41,494 nucleotides of DNA, taken from Anaerolineales bacterium (lineage in GTDB: Bacteria > Chloroflexota > Anaerolineae > Anaerolineales > Villigracilaceae). How positions within the stretch are numbered: position 1 is the first letter of the stretch; each line of letters begins with the position of its first letter. This document shows, in pieces, positions 25,383 through 33,358 of the stretch. Location of the stretch: positions 1 to 41,494 of the forward strand of contig JAEURH010000022.1 of assembly GCA_016789365.1 (NCBI GenBank), in the 5' to 3' direction. A program made the translations under genes and the position numbers. Under the pieces are notes generated by a model that saw nothing but the letters and a program-made list of their open reading frames with translations, made no database searches and was not told where the DNA came from.

Positions 25383-26452
25383 TTTATTTCCTCTTGATTC
25401 TGATATTTTTTATTTAACCAGTTTTGATAATTATTTTGAGACATAATCAAATTGACCCAATCAATATTTAAAAGATACCATTCAACAGTTTCACGAAGTC
25501 CATTTGCAAGTGTATGTTTGGGAGACCAATTAAGTTCCTGCTTAATTTTCTCAATATTCATTGCATAGCGGCGGTCGTGACCAGGTCTATCGGAAACATA
25601 TTGAATCAGTGAAGCGTAGGGTAAGGAAGCAGGTTTTAATTCATCCAAAATTGCACAAATCATGTTTACAATCTCAATATTTGTGGGTTGATTTTCTCCA
25701 CCAATGTTATATGTTTCACCTAGTTTGCCTTTTTTCAAAACCAGATGAATTGCATCACAATGGTCTTCAACATACAACCAATCTCGCACTTGTTTGCCAT
25801 CTCCATATACAGGTAAATGCTTTCCTTGCAAAGCATTTAATATGATTAAAGGAATCAATTTTTCAGGGAATTGATAAGGACCATAATTATTTGAGCAATT
25901 GGTGATTGTAACGGGCAAGCCGTATGTATGATAGTAAGCGCGTACAAGATGGTCTGAAGCGGCTTTAGAGGCAGAATATGGCGAACGCGGGTCGTAGGGG
26001 GTAATCTCAGTAAATGTTGGGCTATCAGGCAATAATGACCCAAAAACCTCATCGGTTGAAATATGATGAAATCTAAAATCGTTTTTATTTTCCGATTTAC
26101 CCCAAGCATTATATGCGGCTTGCAATAAAGTAAATGTACCAACTATATTTGTTTGAATAAATGGTGTAGGACCCGCAATGGAACGGTCTACATGTGACTC
26201 AGCCGCAAAGTGAACTATTGTATCAACTTGATATTGCTCTACTATTCTTTCAACAAAAACAGAATCGCAAATATCACCTTGAATAAAAGTATGGCGAGTA
26301 TTATCAGGTAAATGCTCAAGGTTTGCTAAACTTCCTGCATATGTTAAAGCATCTATATTGATAATTTGCACATCTGGTTCGGCTTTGAGCAAATAACGAA
26401 TAAAGTTTGAGCCGATAAACCCAGCACCGCCTGTTATTAATACGTTCTTCAT
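25379..26452 (-). CDS. rmlB: dTDP-glucose 4,6-dehydratase
   Basis: 357 residues. GGAGFIG at 8-14. The catalytic triad Thr133-Asp134-Glu135 in HHISTDEVFG falls at the same residue numbers as in E. coli RmlB, with Tyr159/Lys163 in PYSASK. Other family hallmarks are AAESHVDRSI and NCSNNYGPYQFPEKLIP. Product: dTDP-4-keto-6-deoxy-D-glucose. It is the start of a coupled rmlB-rmlA pair. What converts the keto sugar further is not visible here. Confidence 0.96.
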   Translation of the reverse strand: MKNVLITGGAGFIGSNFIRYLLKAEPDVQIINIDALTYAGSLANLEHLPDNTRHTFIQGDICDSVFVERIVEQYQVDTIVHFAAESHVDRSIAGPTPFIQTNIVGTFTLLQAAYNAWGKSENKNDFRFHHISTDEVFGSLLPDSPTFTEITPYDPRSPYSASKAASDHLVRAYYHTYGLPVTITNCSNNYGPYQFPEKLIPLIILNALQGKHLPVYGDGKQVRDWLYVEDHCDAIHLVLKKGKLGETYNIGGENQPTNIEIVNMICAILDELKPASLPYASLIQYVSDRPGHDRRYAMNIEKIKQELNWSPKHTLANGLRETVEWYLLNIDWVNLIMSQNNYQNWLNKKYQNQEEIK

Positions 26453-26464
26453 AAATAAATTCCG

Positions 26465-28444
26465 CTATACTGCTTTCATATTGAATACATCTTTTTTATC
26501 AAGCCAATTATAAAGTCTAGAACTGGCTTTCCCATCTAAAGGGGTGCATAATGTTTGAAGGTCCTTCTTCCATTGCGCTTTTTTCTGTGTAAAAATATCG
26601 CTTTGGGTAATACATTCGTTTATTGCTTTTTGAAGTTCAGATTGATTGGTATAAAGAAACGCACTCTCTTCAACATCTTGTATGCGACCAAAATCATAGC
26701 GGCGAGTAGGTTTGTATGAGATAGGCATACAGCCAGACGCGATTGCCTCAATGCCTACCGATGATGTGCCTGTGACCATAAAGTCTGAAGCGAGCAATAA
26801 TTCATGCAAATCGCTTTCGACAATTTGATAATTATTAAAAGAATGGAATCGGGAGGCATTGTGTAATTCATTATGTAAGACTGCCCAATAATGAAAGCGG
26901 ACTAAAAAATATATATGTGGATATTGTTTCGCAATGGAAAACGCCCAGTTCATTATCATCAACGCTTCTTCTTTGAGGCTAGGTAATGCTAAAAGTACAA
27001 GAACCAAATCTCCGTTAAGATTGAAGCGGTTTTTTATCTTTTCTTTTGCAATGCCACGCTCCATTTGCGAATCGATTTTCAAATAGGGGTATCGAATCGG
27101 TCCAGTTAATTGCACTCGCTCGCTTCCCAATTTTTTCGTTAGCAGATGATAAGTGGTTTCGCCATACGTGGCGACATAATTTGGCAGAGGCGCAAATGGT
27201 GGAAGCAATTGATTTGTTTGACTAATTTGTTCTGGCAAAAAATAATATCCAAGGTGACTTTTGCCAAGCAGAGAAGTTTGCAAGCCAATGAGTTTTACGT
27301 TTGGGTTTGTTGTTTTTACGCCTGCGGCAAAGGCTTTTTCGATAGGCTGAAATTCAAATGCAAAAATTGCTGAAGAAATATTTTTTATTTTTCGGCTGGC
27401 ATAAGCGATAATGAACGGTTGAAGTAAATCTGGATTCCATTGTTCATGTTGCAATTCTCGAAGCAATAGTTTTTTTACATCAATAGAATCAATTCGTACA
27501 TCTAAAGAAGATACGTTCTTAATTTTGTCAGCAAGACGCTTGCCCCAGCCAACGCGAAAACAGATTGCGAATAATTCGAGCAGGGGAATTAAAGCATGTG
27601 AAAATAAAATACGATTTTCATCGGTAACCTTTTGCCAATGTTTTATTTCTTTTATAAGGCTACTTGGTTTCATGGTGGGAATAGCCAGATAAGTTAGGGC
27701 TTTGTTATGTTTGTTTAATTCAGACGGAAAATCTCCAAAGGCGAGGTTTTCTAACTTGCCTGCATTATTTTTTGACCATAACGTAGGGAAAATGGTTAAG
27801 CCAAGTATTTCACTGACGTTTGATTTTTCTTTCCCAATGTTAAATAAATGAAACATAAGCCAATAAGACAATGCAGTGAGACACGCCTTCCACCATGTTG
27901 TTAATAGCGAAAGTTTGTTTTGATAATAGGTATGTTTATTATTTTTTATTCTTTTTACTTCAATAAACTTTACGTTGCGGTTTTGGCAAATTTCGCGCAC
28001 AGGCGTTTCAAGCAATTCATCATCGGTGACAAATAAAATTTTTTGATAATGTTTTTTTTGCAAAACTTCTCGTAATACAAATAGCGCGTATAACTTATCA
28101 ATCAACGGGGTTCGTAAAATACTCATTTCAGAAATGGGCATCAGCCAATATAAACTGATTTGTTTATCTAAAGCCGTAACATTTAATAAATCCGAATCTT
28201 TTGCGATGTTATATAAAAAACGCGGATAGAGTTCACGAATCTGCTCGCTCACTTTGTCTGAAATTTCTTTTATGTTTAGCAACACGCCATCTACATCGTC
28301 TTTTGGCGGTATGGATTCGCCAAGTGATAAGAGATTCACAACCCGCCCTTGCGATGTAGCGGTTTGGATATATGCGCTTCGCTCCCACGCTTGGGCTTGG
28401 TCAAACACTTCGACAATTAACTCGGCTTCAACTTTTTCTGTCAT
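26465..28444 (-). CDS. Large unrecognised GT-B-like protein (surface carbohydrate biosynthesis candidate)
   Basis: 659 residues, mostly soluble, with one hydrophobic stretch near 190-205. The C-terminal half looks like a GT-B donor domain: GLQTSLLGKSHLGYYFLP, then VQLTGPIRYPYLK, and a late SDFMVTGTSSVGIEAIASG with Ser561 and Glu566, a pattern found in capsule, Kdo and glycerophosphate-type transferases. The N-terminal half has no clear family. It recalls the large proteins called surface carbohydrate biosynthesis protein in Leptospira O-antigen loci, but I cannot confirm this. It overlaps the HAD phosphatase gene by ATGA, so the two are made together. It may transfer the product of the CMP-activation module. 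Confidence 0.65.
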   Translation of the reverse strand: MTEKVEAELIVEVFDQAQAWERSAYIQTATSQGRVVNLLSLGESIPPKDDVDGVLLNIKEISDKVSEQIRELYPRFLYNIAKDSDLLNVTALDKQISLYWLMPISEMSILRTPLIDKLYALFVLREVLQKKHYQKILFVTDDELLETPVREICQNRNVKFIEVKRIKNNKHTYYQNKLSLLTTWWKACLTALSYWLMFHLFNIGKEKSNVSEILGLTIFPTLWSKNNAGKLENLAFGDFPSELNKHNKALTYLAIPTMKPSSLIKEIKHWQKVTDENRILFSHALIPLLELFAICFRVGWGKRLADKIKNVSSLDVRIDSIDVKKLLLRELQHEQWNPDLLQPFIIAYASRKIKNISSAIFAFEFQPIEKAFAAGVKTTNPNVKLIGLQTSLLGKSHLGYYFLPEQISQTNQLLPPFAPLPNYVATYGETTYHLLTKKLGSERVQLTGPIRYPYLKIDSQMERGIAKEKIKNRFNLNGDLVLVLLALPSLKEEALMIMNWAFSIAKQYPHIYFLVRFHYWAVLHNELHNASRFHSFNNYQIVESDLHELLLASDFMVTGTSSVGIEAIASGCMPISYKPTRRYDFGRIQDVEESAFLYTNQSELQKAINECITQSDIFTQKKAQWKKDLQTLCTPLDGKASSRLYNWLDKKDVFNMKAV

Positions 28445-29079
28445 TTTGAAAATAAAGCGCTTTCTAATTCTTGAAAACTGCGGATAATAGTTACGTCCTT
28501 AGAAAAGCCACCATTGCCTTGTAAAACATACCCATAAAAAGGCGAGTTTGTTTCTAACGCGGCTTTGTAATCATTAATCGCATCGCCTATAAAAGGCATT
28601 TCTTTTGTTTTGATATTATGGCGTTCTACAATATCTCGGATAATTTCGGGCTTGCTTCGCGGCGTGCCATGTATTTCTTTGAAATAATTTGTTAAGCCAC
28701 GTTTTGCTGTGATAGTTTTTAACTCATCTTGCGGGGTGCCAGAAGCAATAAATAAAGGAATTTGTTTTGAGTATTTTTGTAAAAATTCTAATGCGCCGGG
28801 CATATATTCGCATTCAATCACTTTTTGCATTACCAATTTGGAAAATCTTTCGCCAAGTTCTTGTGAAAACTCTTTGGTAAGTGGTTTTTTCAAAATATCG
28901 CGGTATATAATTTCAAACTTAACAAAACGAGACATGCCTCCGTTTGCTAAATGAAAATTGAGAATGGTTTGCAGATGTTCTTTTTCGTTTGAAAAAAGTT
29001 CACGAAAGGCTTCAGTTTTGACATTTACAGAATCAACAATAACACCGTCAAAGTCAAATAGGATGGCTTTGATGGTCAT
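28441..29079 (-). CDS. HAD-superfamily phosphatase
   Basis: 212 residues. Motif I is DFDGV (Asp9, Asp11), motif II Ser in IASGTPQDE, a Lys in RSKPEI, and motif IV FIGDAINDYKAA. The cap is the helical insertion of beta-phosphoglucomutase-like (subfamily I) HADs. It overlaps genes on both sides (ATGA each), between an SDR and the 659-aa protein. Inference: it removes a phosphate from a sugar or sugar-acid phosphate intermediate before activation. A mutase role is also possible for this subfamily. Confidence 0.85.
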   Translation of the reverse strand: MTIKAILFDFDGVIVDSVNVKTEAFRELFSNEKEHLQTILNFHLANGGMSRFVKFEIIYRDILKKPLTKEFSQELGERFSKLVMQKVIECEYMPGALEFLQKYSKQIPLFIASGTPQDELKTITAKRGLTNYFKEIHGTPRSKPEIIRDIVERHNIKTKEMPFIGDAINDYKAALETNSPFYGYVLQGNGGFSKDVTIIRSFQELESALFSK

Positions 29080-29966
29080 TCTTTTTTACTCTGACCTGAT
29101 TGATAAATTTCATCTAAACAATCTAACAAGCCTTGTCCCATATCTACATAATAGTTATTGACAAGTTTCTTGCCAATTTTCGGGTGAAAGGTATAAGGCG
29201 TCAGGCTGTAATGACCCGTTGTCCCTGAGTCAAGAGGCGGTTGTAAATCTAGTTGTACGTCTGCGCCAACCATTTCTCGAATCATTTGCATCAAATCACG
29301 AAAACGCATCGGGTGATTGCCCGTCAGGATGACGTTTTGGTTTTCAAACTCTTCAGCCAAAATTTGCACGCTAGCACGCGAAGCATCTTCTACGTGAATG
29401 TATTCGCGCATTTCATCGCCTGTGGCATGGACAGAAATTCTTCTTTCGGTTAATGCTTGTTTGAGATAACGATACACACTGTTGCGCGAATCGGCGCGGC
29501 GACCATATAACGTGCCATATCGCAAGATGGTGTAATTCAAACCAAAGCGGCGTTGATATTCTTCAATGTAAGATTCGCACGCTTGTTTACTCACACGATA
29601 AAACCCGCCCGCTTCAGAATAGACATAAATGGTGGAGGCAAATACAAAACGTTTTATGTTTACATGGCGGGCGGCTTCTAGCAAATTGACACAACCCAAA
29701 ACATTCAAACGAACTGTATCAACTGGGCGGGCAAGTGCGTCATCTAAATCGGCTAAACCAGCAAAGTTATAAATAACATCTTGATTCGCAATGGCTTTTG
29801 TGATGGCATCCACATCAAGAATATCGCCTTGGATAAATTTTTGACTCGCTTGTAAATAAGGCGAAGGCTTCATATCAAAAATAGTCACTTCATGCCCTGC
29901 GTTTGTAAGCGCATCGGCTAAGTGTGAGCCAACAAAACCTGAACCGCCAAATACGATAATTTTCAT
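29076..29966 (-). CDS. NAD(P)-dependent epimerase/reductase (extended SDR)
   Basis: 296 residues. Rossmann motif GGSGFVG (7-13); active-site strand FASTIYVYSE; the catalytic Tyr-x3-Lys is YRVSK. The segment between strand and Tyr is short (EAGGF), unlike most sugar epimerases, which have 20 or more residues there. Its start overlaps the stop of the cytidylyltransferase/dehydrogenase fusion and its stop overlaps the HAD gene start, so the three products belong to one coupled set. Substrate unknown. Confidence 0.82.
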   Translation of the reverse strand: MKIIVFGGSGFVGSHLADALTNAGHEVTIFDMKPSPYLQASQKFIQGDILDVDAITKAIANQDVIYNFAGLADLDDALARPVDTVRLNVLGCVNLLEAARHVNIKRFVFASTIYVYSEAGGFYRVSKQACESYIEEYQRRFGLNYTILRYGTLYGRRADSRNSVYRYLKQALTERRISVHATGDEMREYIHVEDASRASVQILAEEFENQNVILTGNHPMRFRDLMQMIREMVGADVQLDLQPPLDSGTTGHYSLTPYTFHPKIGKKLVNNYYVDMGQGLLDCLDEIYQSGQSKKE

Positions 29967-31735
29967 ACATTATTTCCTAAAGCGGCGATTTGATATTCAC
30001 TCTCTGGCACAATACTTTTGAGTGTTTCACCTTTCAAAAAACGCACGGCTTCTTCGGTGGCTTCAATTTCCATGCGTGAGCGGCAATCGGCAGACATAGA
30101 ACCCATGTGGCAAGTAAGCAAACAATTTTCAAGGGTACCTAATTCACCGGCGTAAGGTTCGCGTTCAAATACATCAATTGCCGCACCAGCAATGCGTTGA
30201 GAGCGTAATGCTTGGGCAAGGTCTTTTTCATTAATCATATTACCGCGTGATGTATTTACTAATAAAACATCTTGCTTCATTAAGTTAATTTCATTGGCTG
30301 TGATTAACGCGCGCGTGAGTGGCGTTAAAGGAAGATGTAAAGAGATAATATCTGCAGAACGATATATTTCCTCTTTTTCAACCCATTCAATATTATGTAA
30401 TTTTCCAAATTCAATATCGGGGTTTAAGTCATTGGCAAGAATTCGCACAGATGGAAACCCGCCACGCAAGTGTTTTATAACTAATTTACCAACTCGTCCT
30501 ACACCAATTAAACCGACTGTCGTTTCAGAAAGTCTGCGCCCCATAAAACGATGCCAAACGCCATTCCGCATATTTCTATCCGAAAGTGAAATGCCTCGTA
30601 GTAATGCCAACATTTGACCAACTGCTAATTCAGCTACAGCAGGCGATGGCGCATCTGGTGTATAAGTCACTTGCACGCCACGTTCACGCGCCGCAATTAA
30701 ATTGACGCTATCCAAGCCAATGCCAACACGGGCGATCAAGCCGAGGCGCGGCGCAGAGGCGATAACTTTTTCAGTAATCGGCTCGGTGCCAGCAATCAAA
30801 ATTCCAAAATCAGGAATCATTTCAATCAATTCTTCTTCTTTGAGTCTTCTGCCAATTGGATTAATCATATATTCGATTTGATTCGACTCCAATAAATCGA
30901 GCGGATACCGTTCCGCTTCACCAAACGGGACAGTTGTTATCAGCACCCGATGCTTTACCTCGCCTGAGGCTTTGACTCGCATGGGCGAAAGAATTTCAAT
31001 TTTCTTTTCGGCTTTTACATCATACGGTGTTTGTGATTCGGTAAACCCGCGCCGTTTGAGCCATTCTTCCACCATCGGAATTTGCCATGGATAATCTACA
31101 TCGCCATAACCTTCATGTACTAAGGCGGCTACTTTTTGTTTAGCAACATCTACAATGGTATTGGATATTGTTTGTTGAAAATTTTTGAAAAATTTTTCTG
31201 GGCGAAGTACAAATAAAAGCGAATCAGGAAAGTATGCATCTGTTTTCGATGTTTCAGCAACGCCGCTATATTCTTGCAGTAAACCGTTTTGCGTTAATTG
31301 CAACGCCAAATGCGGATGATATTCATTATGTTTTGAAACAGAAATGACTGCATCTAATTCTGGTTGTGAACGTAGAATTTCAACGCCTTGATTGATTAAT
31401 TTATCTGTCACAGTGGGGGCATTGGCAATCATTACTACTAATGCTTCAATCGGTTCGTTGAATCGTTTTTTTATTTCTTCATAACCATTTTGAATCACTT
31501 GTTCAAGCGTAAAGGCTTCATCGTTGTTTTTTCTTTCAATGACTTGTGCGCCAGTATGCTTTGCAACACGCGCCATACCAGCATCATCGGTGCTGAGATA
31601 AACCTTATTTACCTGAGCAGAGTTTAACGCCGCCAAAATTGGGTAAACCATTAATGGTCTACCTAATAATGGAAATGTATTTCTACCGGGGAAAGGCTGA
31701 TTTTCCGCCCGCCCGCAGATAAGAGCGACTATCAT
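29963..31735 (-). CDS. Fusion: NeuA/KdsB-like cytidylyltransferase + D-2-hydroxyacid dehydrogenase
   Basis: 590 residues in one frame. I use ATG 31735, which aligns with the start of the paralogue at 34109; a TTG four codons upstream is the alternative. Domain 1 (1-241) is a CMP-sugar-acid cytidylyltransferase fold: CGRAENQPFPGRN at 7-19 and a metal-type Asp212-Val-Asp214. Its nucleotide loop is changed, with Glu-Asn-Gln-Pro where GSxG is expected and Arg18 for the usual Lys, so activity is uncertain. Domain 2 (262-590) is a complete 2-hydroxyacid dehydrogenase: GxGxxG at 411-416 and catalytic Arg497, Glu526 and His543 in SRG, EREP and CHMG. Inference: it activates and reduces (or oxidises) an acid in one polypeptide, like the Bcs1 and TarI/TarJ pairs for CDP-ribitol but from different families. 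Confidence 0.88.
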   Translation of the reverse strand: MIVALICGRAENQPFPGRNTFPLLGRPLMVYPILAALNSAQVNKVYLSTDDAGMARVAKHTGAQVIERKNNDEAFTLEQVIQNGYEEIKKRFNEPIEALVVMIANAPTVTDKLINQGVEILRSQPELDAVISVSKHNEYHPHLALQLTQNGLLQEYSGVAETSKTDAYFPDSLLFVLRPEKFFKNFQQTISNTIVDVAKQKVAALVHEGYGDVDYPWQIPMVEEWLKRRGFTESQTPYDVKAEKKIEILSPMRVKASGEVKHRVLITTVPFGEAERYPLDLLESNQIEYMINPIGRRLKEEELIEMIPDFGILIAGTEPITEKVIASAPRLGLIARVGIGLDSVNLIAARERGVQVTYTPDAPSPAVAELAVGQMLALLRGISLSDRNMRNGVWHRFMGRRLSETTVGLIGVGRVGKLVIKHLRGGFPSVRILANDLNPDIEFGKLHNIEWVEKEEIYRSADIISLHLPLTPLTRALITANEINLMKQDVLLVNTSRGNMINEKDLAQALRSQRIAGAAIDVFEREPYAGELGTLENCLLTCHMGSMSADCRSRMEIEATEEAVRFLKGETLKSIVPESEYQIAALGNNV

Positions 31736-31736
31736 T

Positions 31737-32606
31737 TTATTGTTCAAGGCTCCAGTTTAAATCTTTTTCATATCCAACATCAATTAGATGTTGTCCACAT
31801 TTTTCTTTGAAATATTGAACGTGACGTTCGCTAAAGTGATTACGCCAATCACCAACTATCCCTTTACGGGCTGTGCTTTTATTTTGCCTTTTTTGAAAAT
31901 TTTGTTTTAAGTCAAACTTTGTTTGACTAGCAATTTTTTGTACAATTTGCTCAACTTGCTCGTTAGAAAGTTGAATTCCATAAAAACTTAATACACCAGC
32001 AAGGGTGCCACTTGGGTCTGCCCTTAATGTTTCATATCTGACTTCGTAAAAACGGTTAGGCTGTTTTTTTATCTGGCTTAGCCAATTTTCAATCCAACTC
32101 AGGTAGTATTCAAGAGAAATTTCAAGGTTATGTGTCATCCCTTCTTCTTTAGACAAAGTATTGTACAAGGCATAATGACGATGTGTTGGATCATTTAATG
32201 CATGAAAATAACGAGAGACACATTGGTCGCGTAAATCACGGTACATAATAATAGGGTTTATATTAAATTTATCCAAAACTTGCATATTCTCAGGTGAGTA
32301 ATGTGTATGTAACTTCATAATGTAATGTCCGTTTTTAGGAATATATGAAAAAATATCATTACAAATATTATGAAGTGAACTACATTCATCTGGGTCATAA
32401 ACATAAGCAGGTTGATAACCAGGGACTTCTTGCATTAATTGCGCCAGCCATGTTGTGCCAGATTTAGGTAAACCAGCAATAAAAATAAGATTAGGATATC
32501 CAATATAAGTGGCTTTTGATAAAAAAAGATTTCTTAATTGCAATATACTAAGGCGATAAAATAGTGAAAGAGATTTTAATGGTTTCTTGATAAACATTTT
32601 ATTCAC
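31737..32606 (-). CDS. PAPS-dependent sulfotransferase
   Basis: Up to 289 residues. The 5'-phosphosulfate loop is PKSGTTW (47-53). The 3'-phosphate site YRDLRDQCVSRY has Arg123 and Ser131, and the nucleotide loop RKGIVGDW lies at 247-254. All three Sulfotransfer_1 elements are intact. Known: these enzymes move sulfate from PAPS to a hydroxyl or amine of a glycan. The start is uncertain: GTG at 32606 overlaps the preceding TGA (GTGA) but is only 3 bases from a GGAGG site, while ATG at 32597 is 12 bases from it. It lies between two nucleotide-activation genes, so the glycan is probably sulfated. Confidence 0.9.
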   Translation of the reverse strand: MNKMFIKKPLKSLSLFYRLSILQLRNLFLSKATYIGYPNLIFIAGLPKSGTTWLAQLMQEVPGYQPAYVYDPDECSSLHNICNDIFSYIPKNGHYIMKLHTHYSPENMQVLDKFNINPIIMYRDLRDQCVSRYFHALNDPTHRHYALYNTLSKEEGMTHNLEISLEYYLSWIENWLSQIKKQPNRFYEVRYETLRADPSGTLAGVLSFYGIQLSNEQVEQIVQKIASQTKFDLKQNFQKRQNKSTARKGIVGDWRNHFSERHVQYFKEKCGQHLIDVGYEKDLNWSLEQ

Positions 32607-33358
32607 TCACCTCCGCTCACCGCAATCGTTTGGCCTGTCATATAAGTATGCGAAAGCAGAAAGCAAATCGTCGCAGCCACCTCTTCGGGAGTTGCGCTTC
32701 TTTTTAAGGGGATTAATTTTTTTCTCGTTTCAATTTCTTCTTTCGTTTTATCTTGCCAAAAGGCGGTATCCGTCATACCTGCTCGCACAGTATTCACTAA
32801 AATATTAAATTCTGCGCCCATCTTTGCCATTCCTACCGTTAAAGTTTCTAATGCCGATTTTGCCATAGCGTAATGAATGGTTTTCGCAGAACCTCCATAC
32901 TTAACGCCTATAGAACTGACATTTACTATTTTTCCGCCACCTTGAGATTGCATCACTGTAAACGCTTGTTGAGATAAAAAGAATGGCGCTTCAATATTTA
33001 AGGCAAAGGTTTCATCCAATTCGGTTTTTAGAATATTGGGAAAAGCATTCTTCCCTTGGGGCGCGCCAGCATTGTTGACTAAGCCATCTAAGCCACCAAA
33101 TTTTTTAATAAATGCAGGTATCAAAGCGTCTCTTTCTTGAGCATTGCTTAAGTTTGCTTGAAAAATTTCGGCAACTCCACCAGATGATTGAATTTCTTCT
33201 TTTATAGTTTGTGCTTCTTTTAGGCGTTGATGATAATGAATCCCAATAATTGCACCCGCTTCACTTAACAAGCGGACAGTTGCTTCGCCAATGCCAGAAC
33301 TTGCTCCTGTAACGAGGATTCTTTTTCCTTGCAAATCGTACTTGATATTATTTTGCAT
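32603..33358 (-). CDS. Classical short-chain dehydrogenase/reductase (FabG-like)
   Basis: About 251 residues from ATG 33358; another ATG at 33385 would add nine residues. TGxxxGxG is complete (TGASSGIG, 17-24), NNAG at 95-98, and catalytic Ser149, Tyr163 and Lys167 (YAMAK). A C-terminal MTGQTIAVSGG closes the family pattern. It overlaps the end of the second cytidylyltransferase gene by 11 bases. Inference: it reduces a keto group of the compound that the cytidylyltransferase activates. A fatty-acid role is unlikely in this context. Confidence 0.88.
   Translation of the reverse strand: MQNNIKYDLQGKRILVTGASSGIGEATVRLLSEAGAIIGIHYHQRLKEAQTIKEEIQSSGGVAEIFQANLSNAQERDALIPAFIKKFGGLDGLVNNAGAPQGKNAFPNILKTELDETFALNIEAPFFLSQQAFTVMQSQGGGKIVNVSSIGVKYGGSAKTIHYAMAKSALETLTVGMAKMGAEFNILVNTVRAGMTDTAFWQDKTKEEIETRKKLIPLKRSATPEEVAATICFLLSHTYMTGQTIAVSGGE

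Noticed and set aside
29963-31735. Two genes merged by a sequencing frameshift
   Set aside because: The frame is open throughout with a sensible linker of about 20 residues and both domains complete; no start with a ribosome-binding site was noticed at the domain border.
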